NCBI GenBank assembly: GCA_004154925.1
Contig: QJNS01000290.1
Coordinates: 1-64,000, forward strand
Origin: Monosporascus cannonballus
Taxonomy: Eukaryota > Ascomycota > Sordariomycetes > Xylariales
Reading direction: 5' to 3'
Length of the DNA stretch: 64,000 nucleotides
The stretch's first letter is position 1. Each line of letters opens with the position of its first letter. The translations under genes were made by a program, and so were the position numbers. Shown here one piece after another: positions 36,305 through 48,870 of this stretch. The notes beneath the pieces were generated by a model. That model was not told the origin of the DNA. It worked only from the letters and a program-made list of their open reading frames with translations, and searched no databases.

Positions 36305-38461
36305 ATATTTTAAGATATAATATTATTTTGGAGATATTAGAGCTTACATTTAACAATTTACGTATTAATTGAAAAAACTAAACCTTTTTATAAAACGATA
36401 AAATAATGGAATTCAAAAAAGATTATTACAAAGTCTGTTATAAAATCCGAAAATCTAGATTTCGGATTAAATTTTAAATGTACGGTTTAAATATTAAAGC
36501 TTCATTAAATTGTTTAAGGTTAAAAAAATTATAACTTATTATTATATAATTAATAGAATTCTCGGATATTTTCTTTTAAAAAAACAATTTTTTAAATGTT
36601 ATAAAATATATTATACAAATCTAAAAAAAGTAAAGATTTTATAAAAAAGCGTATAATTAGATTTAAAAAGATTATATACTTAACTTTTCGATTTTCTAGC
36701 GAGATATTTTGTGTTTATAGTATTAAAATTAAAAAACGGCAAATAAATATTTGATGAAAACGAAAACTTCTTTTATCGACAAACAGTTAATTATAAATAA
36801 TTAAATAATATTACAATTAAAAGTTTTTTTAAAACTTTTATAAATATATTAAGAAAACGTTAAAAAGTAACATAATTTAATGTTTTCGATTTTCGAAATA
36901 ATTGTTATACAATTAAAACAACTAAAAGAAAACACTAACAATTAAAATAATATACGAAATCTACGAATATCGAATAATATTTGTATAATTTGTTAATATT
37001 TAATTATAATTATATTTAAAAAACTGTTAAATAAATTCATATTTATTTATTTTGATGATAGTTTTTATTTATTTTAAAAATTTAGAAAAATATAAAAAGT
37101 ACGAACTTTAAATATTTAAGACTTTGAATAAAATACATGTTCGACTTAATTTTGCTAAAAGCATATAGCATATATAAAAACTTGATTTTCTGAGATTTAC
37201 TCTTATTTCTAGTTAAATCCAAATTTAATACTTTAAATTAGAAATAATTAAAAATTGGTTTATTCTAGATTAGGCGAACGTTATAAATATCTTGTAAATT
37301 CTAAGATTTACGGGTTATATGAGTAATTTACCGAACGAATACAGAGATATAATTAGATTATTAACGAAACTAATTACAAAAGAATACTTTAAAAAATTGG
37401 AACTTTCGAAAAGCATTAACAAAAACTTCCATTATTAAAGAATTTATAAAATACCTATTTAATATTAATATAAAACGATTAAAAATAAACATTTTAAATA
37501 AGCTTTTAAATGTAATTTTAAAGTAATAAAATATAATAGAAAATAGTATCCAGTGGTATATTATTCGAAAATATTTCGTAACATAAAATTTAAATATTCG
37601 ATTTACGATAAGGAATTGCTGGTATTTATTAATATTTTTAAGAAAATAAAAACCATTTTTAATAAAGATTAAGAGTTTTTAATATTTATTTCGATTATAA
37701 AAGTTTTATTCCATTTATAAAAATATAAAGAGTAAATAAGAAATATAAAAGTTAAATACTTTTTTTATTAAAATTTAACTATAAGATATATTATATTAAA
37801 AAAAAGAAAATAGTTAAGCGGATCTTTTTAGCTATAAAAGAAATTATGATTTTAAAATTTCTCAAAAAATGTATATGTTATAATATGATAAAAATGGTAT
37901 TATTTGATTATATAAAGTAATTAAAAAACTGATATTTAAATTATTAACGTAATTTCGGAATTTCTATTATATAGAAAAATTTTAAAAAACTTAATAATTA
38001 AACGAATAACCTAAAAATTAATTATAATATTACGGCAAAATTTGTATCCTTAAGAGTTCATAAAAATAATTAGTAAAAGAATTTTACAAAAACTTATAAA
38101 GAGAATATAAAGAAATATTTAAAAGTTTTAAAGAATTATAGAAAAAATATAATTATTTTAGATTGCAACAAATAATTGAAAAAGTTATTAGAAATTAAAA
38201 TATTTATAATAAGCCTAAAATAGTACGTTATAAGCCTTATAGATTATTATAATTTATTAATAGTTTTAATAGGATATAAACTACGATACTTTAGACCTTT
38301 ATTACTAGCTTTTTTTATTTAAAAACTCGATTATAAAAGTGGAATATAATGGAATTTAGATATCTATTAATAGAGTAACTAAATATAAATACTTTTTATT
38401 TTTTTTTAAAAAAAACACTTAATGATAGAATAATTATTTTACGCATTTATTTAATATTATT

Positions 38462-38752
38462 GAATTGGGGTAGAGAGAATTGGTCTTGATCAGTGCGGAT
38501 AACTATTTTATATCACGGTACGGAATGAGATTGTCGAAAAATGAAGAACTCAATCCGATTGTATTAATGGTGTTGAATCTCGATGACTGAAAAAAATAAA
38601 AATAATGACAGAAGACATTCTAAGTGGTGATGGTCGCTGATGATGCCTCGGGGTTGAACCCATGGCGAAAAAGAACTTCTTAATATATATGCGAAACTCG
38701 GACTTTCTAATCAGCCGAGCCTGATTATGGGTGTAACACCCTGCCCCACTTC
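38462..38752. mobile_element. MITE with GAAKTGGGGYAG ends in element 3
   Basis: A 291-bp insertion with terminal inverted repeats GAATTGGGGTAG and CTGCCCCACTTC (10 of 12 matching) and a duplicated ATTATT on each side (38456-38461 and 38753-38758). It holds no coding capacity. Composition is near normal, so it escaped most RIP or arrived after it. Related to 36062-36304 by its ends. Confidence 0.72.
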
Positions 38753-39577
38753 ATTATTTAAATAAGTATAAAATATCAAAAAGTCGTTTTTAACGAAAGT
38801 AAAGTTTTTACCGTTAAGTTTAGTATTAGGTTTTTTAACAAATTGATATTAATTTTAAATTTTTAATAACTTATTTCTTTAATCAAATAGCTGGATTCAA
38901 ATTTTAAATAAATATTTTGTTATTAGTGTAAACTATTTATAATATATTTATTAACGAATATATAAGCGTATTTTCTTATATAATTATATACGGATATAAA
39001 ATAGAAATAACACAATTTAAATAACCCTGGAATAAAGTTTTTAACAATATTATAAATGTTTTATAAATAAAAATATAATAAGAAAATTCAAAATAATACA
39101 AATATAAGTAAGAATTATGTTATAATTTTTTAATGATAAAGAGCTTAATATTATTGTTAAAACGATTTAAAGAATTAAATTTATTAAAAAGAAATAAAAT
39201 TTAGTTATTACGTTAAAAATAAAACGATATTTTAAATAATTCATAAATTAAGGTAAAAGAATTTCATAATAAGACTAATTTTAAAACCTTTGGCTGTTTT
39301 TAAATTAATAAAGTTATTTTTAAAAGTAATTATCGATTATCAATATTTAAAATTATACAAATATAATTTGTTTTTTCATATATTTTTGCTTAAATTAATA
39401 CCGAAAACTCCTTTTTCGAAAATAAACGTAGAAATTGAAAAAGATAATAACGACAAATACGAAAGTAAAAAATATTAGATTTTAAAATAGTTAAAATCTA
39501 AATTTAATATATAATTAAATAACAAATGTTACGACACTAGCGAAGCGGCTTATTTAAGCCGCTGTTTCGCTATATAT

Positions 39578-39710
39578 TGTTACGGCTGCACCATACCGTT
39601 ATACCACCGGGGCTCAAAAGATTGGTGGAATGATCGCAATTGTGGCAATCATCCTGGTGCTTACAGCTATATATATACTGGAGCTTGTACGGTACCTCCA
39701 AACCGTAACA
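39578..39710 (-). mobile_element. short TGTTACGG-ended element in LTR of element 4
   Basis: A 133-bp insertion with ends TGTTACGG and CCGTAACA and TATAT on both sides. On the minus strand it holds CCCCGGTGGTATAACGGTATGG, a tRNA-like D-arm, close to the terminal GCAGCCGTAACA. The same sequence occurs at 53960-54057. Size, TG...CA ends and 5-bp duplication would also fit a small solo LTR. Confidence 0.7.
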
Positions 39711-42350
39711 TATATATATAAGTGCTACGCGCTTGCTAAATAGCTTTTTTTTCCTCGTATAATAACAGAATATCTTCTAAAAACCCAAAAGACGTATAAC
39801 GCCGTGACAATTTGTTATATTTTTAAAAAATAAGTTTTATAGCAGTTTACATAACTTCGATATAATATCTTTTATATTGCGTTCCAAGTTCGTCGTTATT
39901 ACGTTATGACCTTGCTATAATATTCTTAGATTTTTTAATAGTTAAAAAAGAGGATACGGGTATTAATACGTTTATTTTTGAACATAAATAAAGTAATAAT
40001 ATAACGTTACCTTTTTAACTTATAAATTCCAAGATATTTCTTTACGGAATCTTTTATTTCGCTGCCGCCATAATACGGCTTACTTAAGATTTTACTTCGT
40101 TAAAGCGCTTTTTGGAATAATATAAATATTCCTAAAAATATTTGGAGATATTTTCGTAAATTTTAAAAAAAGTTTATTAATACTTAAAATACGAAAATAC
40201 TTAAATTAAAAAGTAATTTATGAACAAAAAAGAATCGATACAAAATTTTAAATAATTATTATATAAATATTGTTAACTTTATAATCGCCTAATTGTTACG
40301 AATTAAACCATAGTTAAACGAAACCAGCTTCGTAAACGTTTCGTAATTATAAAATAATTATTACGACAAACGAAATAATCTGCTCTTAAAAATTCTTATT
40401 TACGAAAACGTTTAATTACTATAAAACGGTTATTATAGTGAATTACGGTTATAAGGAATATATTAATATTATTCGTTAATATTTTATTTGAAATATTTAT
40501 ATAATACGATATAACTTGACCTTTAACGAATTTGCGATGTACCTTTTTTAGAATAACGAATAATTACCGTTTTTGCAGTTTTAAGTAGTTTATATTTAAA
40601 GGCGACGTTAAAGATCCGATAATTCGTTAAGAAAAATATATTAATTAATATTCTTCAATATATTTAAAGTTTATAATTAATCTAAATACTTATTTTACGA
40701 TTAGAAACCGCAGTATATATATAATTTAATGGCTTTAAAGTAATATTTATTTATATATACGTAATAAAATCGATAATATAATAATATAACTTACGAACTT
40801 TGAAACAAAATTATAGGAATAATGAGATATAAAAGATATGTTTTTATTTTTAAATTAAATTTATATTATTATTAATATTTTAATCTAAGCATATAAGGAT
40901 TTTTAAATGTTAATAAGGCTTAATAGTATATACCGACTTTATCGATAACTTTATACGCCTGGTTAATTAAAGCCGATAACCGTTAATTTTATACGTTATT
41001 GTATTATAACAAAAAATTAACAAGGTATTTTTTAAAAATCTTTATTCTATAGATATAACGTTTTGCTTTCGAAAACAACGAAGGATAAATACGGCTTTTT
41101 AAAAACCTGTTTAATAATATAATAAATCGGATTTTTCGTAAACGTATAGCTAAAAGCCAAACCGTCAATAAAGCGGTATTGTAACATTTGCTAAACACCC
41201 CGACGCCTCCCGGGCTCGAACTTATATAACTGGATACGGTAATAACCAGAGTTACCGAGCTCCGCGCCCTTTTAACCGAAAAAAAGTAACGCCGGCATAG
41301 GCTAAACCTTTGTATATATTACGAAAAAAAAAGATTTATTTTTTTATATGCTTTAACCGGCTGTTACGATTTGTAACGATTAACGTAACGCTTATAACGT
41401 CGTAACAAAATACAAGTATAACGTAATAAAGAAATACTTAATCTTTAAAACAAATTACGATTAAAAGCGCTTTTTAAATTATTAAAATAATAATAAATTA
41501 AACTTATATATACGTTTTGGATATTTTAATATATTTTTTCCTTTTCGTTTTTTTTATAATTTAATAATTATATAATATTACCGATGGAGTTTATAATAAA
41601 TTACGGATATTTAGTTATAAAATTTATTAATAATAATATTGCGCGCTAAAGTAATATCTTTTATTATTTAATCTTTTAACTCCGTTAATTTAAAATAATA
41701 AATAAAATTATAACCAGTTCGGTTACGACGATTTATACGATATAACTTTATATAAATTTCGTTATAGAAAATCTTATTTTTTACCGATAACCCCTAAACG
41801 GTTTTAACATTATATTTGGCTTATTTTAATTTCGAAAATATAACCGTCAATCGATTGGATGGCAGAGATAATACGCATAAATAACGAAACGGTATCGGAA
41901 CTCCTAGCCTTCCCGTTTTCGGCAAAATCACCCCTTACCTCTTTAACCTTTTTGCTCTGCCCTAACGTTATACCCGTAACGGTATAATTATTCCGTACCA
42001 CCAACTTTCTAATGTTTTACCGTATAAAAGATATAATAATAAATTTTATATTTTTAGCTAAATATTTTGCCTTTATAAACGTATTACGCGAAATTATTGC
42101 CTTATCTTTTTAACTGCTATCTGTAAACGAAATAACGTTATTAGCGTTTACCGCAATTTTGCGTAATATTTTTATCCAAAACGATAATATCGATTCGGAA
42201 ATTTTTTTCTCTAAATTATTGGCCTTTTATAATTAAATAATCGAAATATCTTAAATACGTTACGTAACCGAAAAAGCTATACAAAAGTACTTCGACGGCA
42301 AACCACCGATAATAATAGCCGAGATTTTAAAAAAAATTACTACTTAAGTA

Positions 42351-43711
42351 CACTAATATGTCAATAAAATTCGTTCACCCCACCCAATCCACTCCGCTCC
42401 CAAATAGACCACATAACTTTATTTATAAATATTTTTGCCAATTTAAGGTTAATACGTAAGTGCTATATATTATTATAAAGCTTTAAATCCGGCGATTAAT
42501 ATCTTATATATTATCTATAAGCCCGGCGTACGGTTTTCAATTTTTTAAAAAGTAACTTAATAAGCTTAATTACAAGGCGGAAATCGATTTGGAACTACGC
42601 GTTTCGAATTATTTTAAGCGTATGCTGGCGATTTTCTTCATTATCAAATAAATGGCCGAATTCGGGTTTAATCTCGTAAATCTTATCCTTTAAAGCGCGT
42701 TAAATATGTTCGATTAGGTTTAAATCGGGCGAATGCAAAGGTTAACCGATTACCCAAATCTCATAGCTTTTAAAAAATTTCTTAACGGTATTACCCTTAT
42801 ATATTAGAACGTTATCTTACATAAAGAGATCGCTAGCCTTATATAACGAAAGCAAACCTTTTTTTTAAAAAATTTTACAATACCGCCGAAAAGTTATTCC
42901 GCCGCTAAGCGAATCCGAATTTCCCTTATAAAGGACGATAAGAGAAAAACCGCTTTCGCCGTTACGTTACCATATTATTCCTTAGACTATAATAAATACC
43001 CGGGTTCTCCCATGGCTTTAAAAGTTAACAAAGTTCTTTTGATAACGTTTTAACACAAAATAAAGAACCTATTATCCGGGACGCCCGGAAATCTTTTATA
43101 TCGTATATTCGTCAGAAAATAAGGTTAACAAAAACTTACATAAACTATTCCGTTTAAAAGCTTTTGTAACGAAATTTAATTTTTTGCGAACGTCGTTAGC
43201 GCTAAATTTAACCCTTTTTGCTGCGCGCCATTTTCTTATTGCAAGCGTACGAAAAAAGCACCTTATCGTCGTACGGCTTAAATTCGAAATCGCCTTCTTT
43301 TGGAATTTGCGATACGTATCCCGGGGGTACCGACAACCTAGCTAATACAAATATAAGCCCAGACAACCTTTAACAGCGCGCGGCCGCCCCAGGCGAGGCG
43401 AGTTATATACCGTTTTGAAAGTTCTAAAATAATAAAGTTGCTTTACGACCCTCTGCCGGTCGGTATTTACCGCTGCGGCCATTCGGCCCTGGGTTGCACC
43501 CGTAATAATAACGCCAAGCATAAAGGCACGAGCTTCCGGAAAGAACTTCTGGTAAAGCTAGCAACCAGCGGTTAAAATATGACCAATCTCGTCCAAATCC
43601 ATATTATAATTGCAAAATTATTAAAACGTGTACGAATAAGGGTCGGGAAATGTGGTGGGATTGAAGGTAGAGAAGTGGAAAAGGTGAACGAATTTTATTG
43701 GCGCATTAATG
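42351..43711 (-). mobile_element. Tc1/mariner element inside element 4
   Basis: 1361 bp flanked by TA (42349-42350 and 43712-43713). Terminal inverted repeats CACTAATATGTCAATAAAAT and CATTAATGCGCCAATAAAAT continue into TTCGTTCACC. On the minus strand a transposase relic reads from about 43290 to 42600. It has a FM-x-DNVLIYK segment with the second catalytic Asp and SPDLNLIEH near 42705-42738, the Tc1/mariner third acidic site region. Stops are TAA/TAG of RIP type. Removing it joins element 4 sequence that lines up with element 2. Confidence 0.88.
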
Positions 43712-46700
43712 TACTATAACTTAATAAAGGCGTTCGTTCTTCGTAATGCCGACTTCTTATTACCGTACCGACTTTTCGATTATAAAATCGAATTACTTTT
43801 AGATTAAACGTTACCGTATAACTGCATAAAGGTTATATTCTCTTACGAATTACTAACAGTACGGAAAATATATCAATAATTACTTAAATAAATTTTTATC
43901 CGCCTTAATAATTCTTTAATAATAACCCTTATTTTGCTTGCAAAAAAGCCGAGAAATAAAGTACGTATTTACGTTATTTACTGCGGCCTTCATAACGTTA
44001 CGAGAAAAACCGTTACTGTATTTTTTAATCTAAGAAACTTTAAACGCCTTTTATTCGGCGCGGGTATTTTCAAAACTCGATAATATTACGGTTTTTAATT
44101 ACTTATATACTGTTTTTAAAAACGAATAAAAATAACTTTTTTAACCGGATTCGGATTATTCGAATATCTTATTATAAATTTCGATATAATAAGTATTTTG
44201 AATTCGTTTTAATATTATATTACTTATACGTTGTTTAATTTTTTCAATAAATATATTATAATTTATTTTTAACTATATCTTAATTTATAATAAAAGTCAA
44301 AAAAATATTAAGGTTATATATATAAAATAATTGGTTATTTCGTAAATACAAAATTATCGATTAATATCCGAAAATACGAATTTAACGTAATGAAAATATA
44401 TTACTTAGGCCTAGTAATCTTTCTTAATAAATTGATTATAAACCTAAAATAAAATTAAAATTATTTGACGATAGGAAATTTTCGAAACATTATAAAAATT
44501 ATAACCTTTTTTCGATTTCGTAAATTTTTATTAATCGCAAAACCTTTAATTACTTTAATAAATATAGCAAAATAAATAATTTTTTTAACGAAAAACGCTG
44601 TAACGGCTTTTTAATACCTTAAAAACGCCTTTTTTTACGATATTACTTCTGTTATATTACGACTTTTGGCGTAAAATAATTTTAAAAACTAATATTTTTA
44701 ATTAAACGTAAGGAAAAGTACTTTCGTAATATGATACGTTAGGCGTTTTACGACTTGCCGTCTTTTTTTTTAATAATATATAGCCTAATATAATATAATT
44801 ACAAAATTTATAATAAAAATTATTATTTATTATTAAAACTTTCGAAAAATAATGTTCGAAATTATAAGGAGTCGAAAATCTCGTATAAGTTATTACCGAT
44901 TATAAAAACTTATAGTACTTCGTTATTATAAAGCTTTTAAATTAATGTCAAATAAATTAATCCGAAAGTTTTTTTAAAGAGTTCCGGGATTAAATAATTT
45001 ATAAACCGAGAAAAAAGATTACGGTCTTAGATACGTTATTACGTTAATTCGGCGTTTAACTTACAGACCGTTATAATACCATTAACGATAAGATAGCATA
45101 TTGATATCGAATAATATTTTTATCCGAACGATAAAAAGTTTCCTTTAAAATATACGCTATAAATATTAATTAGCCGATAAACTTATTAATCGATTACGCC
45201 TATAAATCGTCTATATTAAATAGTAATATTTTGGCAACGTTTGCAAATTTAACTTATAAGTAGTTTAAATTAAGTATTTATAAAGTACTTAAAGTTATAA
45301 AAACCGATTATAAGGCAATATAAAAGTATATTTATATTAAAAATAACATATTTATACTTAATAACGAAATTTTAAAGTTATAAATATTATATTATAATAT
45401 AATATAATATATACGGGTTATTCGAAACGTTTTAAAATATATAATTTATTACGATAAAGTTATTATTAATTACGTTTATTATAGGATATAATTACGTTCG
45501 TATAAGGCTACCACCTTTGCCGCCGTATTAAAACGTACAAAATTTTGCCGACGAGCTTTTTTAATCTTTTACCTGTTTCGTTCTGCTTATGGAACGATAT
45601 TTTCGTAAGTTACGTCGGTTTTTTTCTCTTTTATAAAAACTCCGGATATATTTACAAATACATATATATAATATTTAATAAATTTATAAAAATACGGTAT
45701 TTTGTTGCTATTACGGATATATTCGTAATTATTTTTACCGATATTGTTTTTCCGATATATATTGCTTATATAGTACTCCAGTTACAGTTATATTTGATTA
45801 CGTAATATAATTTAATTTAATTTGTTAAAAAGAATTAAATTAATATTTAGGCGTTACGTTTCGTATTTGGATAACTTAATATTTTTAAATTAATAATTAA
45901 GCGAAAATCGTTAATACGGCGATAAAATAATATTTACGAAATTATTATTCGTTTTATAAGGATAATTAGGTAAATTAATTTCTTTTAACCGCATTTATTA
46001 ATAACATTTATGTATTCGAAATTTTTAACGTTTCGCCGTTTTTTATTAATTATGACTTTTATCTTATTATAAATACAGAATTATAACGGCTTTTCGAAAT
46101 TTCTAAAACGCCTATATAACAAAAAAGATATACTAAAATAATAAATTATGCAAACAAATTAAAATGAATCCTAAAAAAAACTTAAAGTATTAATAGTAGA
46201 AATGTAAAATTAATACGCGAAATAAATTAATCGATACTATAATAATATTAAGACGTTCGTAAAAGGAAAACGAATCTAGGTTAATATATATTTTATAAAA
46301 TTAAAACGGCTTAGTAATAAATTTAACGATACGTAAATAGGTTTTTTCGTTATTATCAAAATATATTTTTATATCGTAAATATAAAACCGTTAATATAAT
46401 ATAAGTTATTTCTAATTTTTTATATTTTCTTAATTTAATATTGTAAACGAAACTTTTTAAGATAAAAGGTAATAAACGATAAATGGAGTATTCGGGCCGA
46501 AGGTATTATGGTTACAAATACGGACGATATAGAAAACGTCAAATAATATTTTAAAAAAATCTTAAATTTTAAAAATATTAAATACGGCTTTTAGTATAAG
46601 ATTAAATAATTGCAATTATACCGCTTTATTTAAGAACCGATTACGAATTCTAAAAAATACGACATAAATATAACCGAATTTTATAAAAATAACTTTAATA

Positions 46701-47755
46701 AATTTAGACCACTCGATTAATACTAGGTATTATTAGAATAATAATAAGGGAATACGGCGTTACGATAATAACGTAATGATTAAAAGTTATTAAAACAACA
46801 AAGAAATATCCCGACATTAACCTCTGTTTAATCGGGACCTAAAGCTATAAAGATAATAATATACATTTTGTTACGAAAAGCGCATTGAATTAACGTCCAT
46901 AATTAATACTCTTTATTATTAACGATTAAACAATTTTCGATTACTTTTTTTAAACGGCAATCTGAACGTTATTTTGTTATTATAAAGTTAATATTGCGTT
47001 ATTACGAAACATACGTTTCGATATATTTATAACATTATCCGCGGAACGAAAATTATAAACCTATATTAAAACTTATCAGACGGTAACTTATATAAAATAA
47101 TGGATTTATTTTTTTGAAAATAATATTAAAAGCGCAACTATAATCAAAAAATAATATTAATTTTTTTCGCACATATCGTACTAAACGTAATACGGTAAAT
47201 TTTTTCGGCCGTTTCGAAAACGATATAAAGTCGAAATACCTCCTCGTAAAATTTCCGACGAAAATCGTTAAAGTATGCATATGTCTCGTCGCTGTCATCG
47301 TCAAAAATCGGTTCGTTATCGTCGTCGCGATTGACGTCGAAATAAAACTCTACTTAATAAAAAAAGAATATCCAAATTTAAGGAATTACCTTAAACGATT
47401 TCTGCTAATTATACGTCAAAAAATTAATACAATAATAATACTGCATAACTGTAACATTAATACTATAACGCGTATAATTTATTAATTAATAAATTTTTTA
47501 ACATTTAATATAAAATATATATTTTATTAATAGAATGAACTTAAAACCTTAATAAAAAAAGACATTTTTTAATACCGAGATCATAATTAAAAATTATATT
47601 TAAAATAAATTCTATATAACTATTTTATATAAATAGACGTTATGTAAATAATATAAAATCCAAAAAATATTACTATAATAATAAAAAGACATTATAAAAT
47701 GGGGAATAAAACGGCGGTATAAAAATAACAAAAAAGTAAAGAAAAAAAGGCCTCA

Positions 47756-48466
47756 TGGTTTGCAGAGAGGTGGGGTGTTGGACTAAACCGCGCCAAATTT
47801 AAGTAAGTCTAGCTTGGACGCCACAAGGCCTAATTGCTTCTCGTTTAGACAAAACGCCTACGCTAAGTTGTTTGGGTAAGTATCTATTGGTTGCCGAGAT
47901 GCTGCAGGCTTACGATATCTCAAGGGGTGAGTATTAATCCGTGTACAGTAAGTAGAGACGGAGTTGGGTAGTTCGGTCATCGACGCGTTACGGCCATGAG
48001 CAGGCACCGAGAATCCGCTATGCTCGCCGCATCTGGGCAATTACGACGCTGTGATAGTGGACTGAGCATTTATAGTCGTCAGATAGGCCCTGTGTACTAA
48101 TAAATCTTGCAAGACGCTACGGGTAGAAGATGAGGGATAATCAATCTGGCCCGGCGTCTTATTCCTGTGGTTGAATCGGACCGAAAATACTGCACCGGTG
48201 ATTCCTCAAGCTTCTCGACAGCTTATGGCGGCTCTAATCCTGAGATGGGGCATCGCCCTCGCGAACCGCATTCTCAGGGCAATGTCGACAACGAGTTCGG
48301 AACCGGAATCCACGCCAAGGTATATTACATGAGCAAGCTGACTGCCCGCCGCTTTCTGCGCTCGCCAATTTCACCCCTTTACGTACATCAAACAGCCCGG
48401 CCTACAACACTCCACGACCACTCCAAAACAATACACGGACTGGAGTAATTGGCGACAGCCTCCACC
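47756..48466. other. intergenic at right edge of AT-rich block
   Basis: Composition returns to normal abruptly at about 47755. No gene is recognised; open frames at 47858-48040 and 48167-48448 lack recognisable content. Confidence 0.5.
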
Positions 48467-48870
48467 ATGAAGACCCTAGGCTTGCTCGGCGGCATGAGCT
48501 GGGAATCCACTACCACCTACTACCGGGAGATCAACCGGCGCGTCCACCAAGTCCAAGGCGGCCTGTATTCCGCTCGGTGCGTAGTCTTCTCTTTTGACTT
48601 CGCCGAGATAGGGGAACTCCAACATACTGGTAGGTGGGAAGACGCTGGAGCCCTTCTAAACGACGCGGCGGCCAAGCTCAGGCTCGCCGCCGCCGAGGCT
48701 ATCGTGCTCTGCACCAGTCCATGGATTTTGTGTCAAACGGCATCGAGAGAGCTTCGCAGCACCCTCTATTCCACATCGTCAACCCCACCGCCCAGCGCGT
48801 TCTGAATGCGGAGTTCAGGTCTTGGGCACCCGCTTCACCATGGAGGGAACAGCAAATTTGACCACATGCA
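48467..48870 (+). pseudogene. aspartate/glutamate racemase-like pseudogene
   Basis: The ATG at 48467 opens a frame reading MKTLGLLGGMSWESTTTYYREINRR-type sequence, the N-terminus of the YgeA/aspartate racemase family, with GGL-x-SA-x2-V, SFDFAEI and the first catalytic Cys in EAIVLCT (about 48700-48717). Right after this Cys the frame shifts: the family's next part (GIERA, HIVNPTAQRV) continues in another frame, and a second shift near 48817 leads to a VLGTRFTMEG stretch in a third. The second catalytic Cys half of the enzyme is not found downstream. The gene is truncated and frameshifted, hence non-functional. These breaks are indels, not RIP. Confidence 0.78.

Larger units (their letters stand above)
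33718..39526 (+). mobile_element. element 3 (family A), continued
   Basis: Resumes right after element 2 and parallels element 1: the zinc knuckle region near 34780-34830, RT core near 37050, RNase H and integrase relics to about 39420. It stops within the chromodomain at 39526, where element 4 begins. It is more mutated than element 1 and shows no open frame of note. Two short elements (36062-36304, 38462-38752) have inserted into it. Confidence 0.78.
16441..47755. repeat. RIP-degraded AT-rich transposon block
   Basis: About 31 kb of very AT-rich DNA in which protein-like reading is interrupted almost only by TAA and TAG, and in which duplicated copies differ mainly by C/T and G/A changes. 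This is the mark of repeat-induced point mutation. It contains four LTR retrotransposons of two families, a Tc1/mariner element and several short elements, listed separately. The stretches 16441-17376, 17506-17808 and 25402-25848 are too decayed to assign. Long open frames inside the block (for example 27550-27741, 32744-32974, 39290-39478, 45545-45805) are chance openings or pol fragments, not genes. Confidence 0.9.
39527..47755 (+). mobile_element. Ty3/gypsy element 4 (family B), 3' truncated
   Basis: Starts with a family B LTR at 39527-39809 (about 145-150 bp once the inserted short element is removed). It then follows element 2 in the same order: gag, protease, RT near 44220-44300, integrase, chromodomain near 46550-46700. 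Similarity ends at about 47755, matching position 33235 or so of element 2, and normal-composition DNA begins at once. The 3' LTR and about 340-480 bp before it are missing. It entered the chromodomain region of element 3 and itself carries a Tc1/mariner insertion. Confidence 0.82.

Noticed and set aside
45545..45805. 86-codon ORF rich in Ile, Tyr and Phe in element 4
   Set aside because: It lies in a pol/chromodomain relic; AT-rich codons make such hydrophobic frames common by chance.
16441..47755. A mitochondrial DNA insertion, suggested by the low GC
   Set aside because: Gypsy proteins in order, LTRs, target duplications and RIP-type substitutions explain the composition; no mitochondrial genes were seen.
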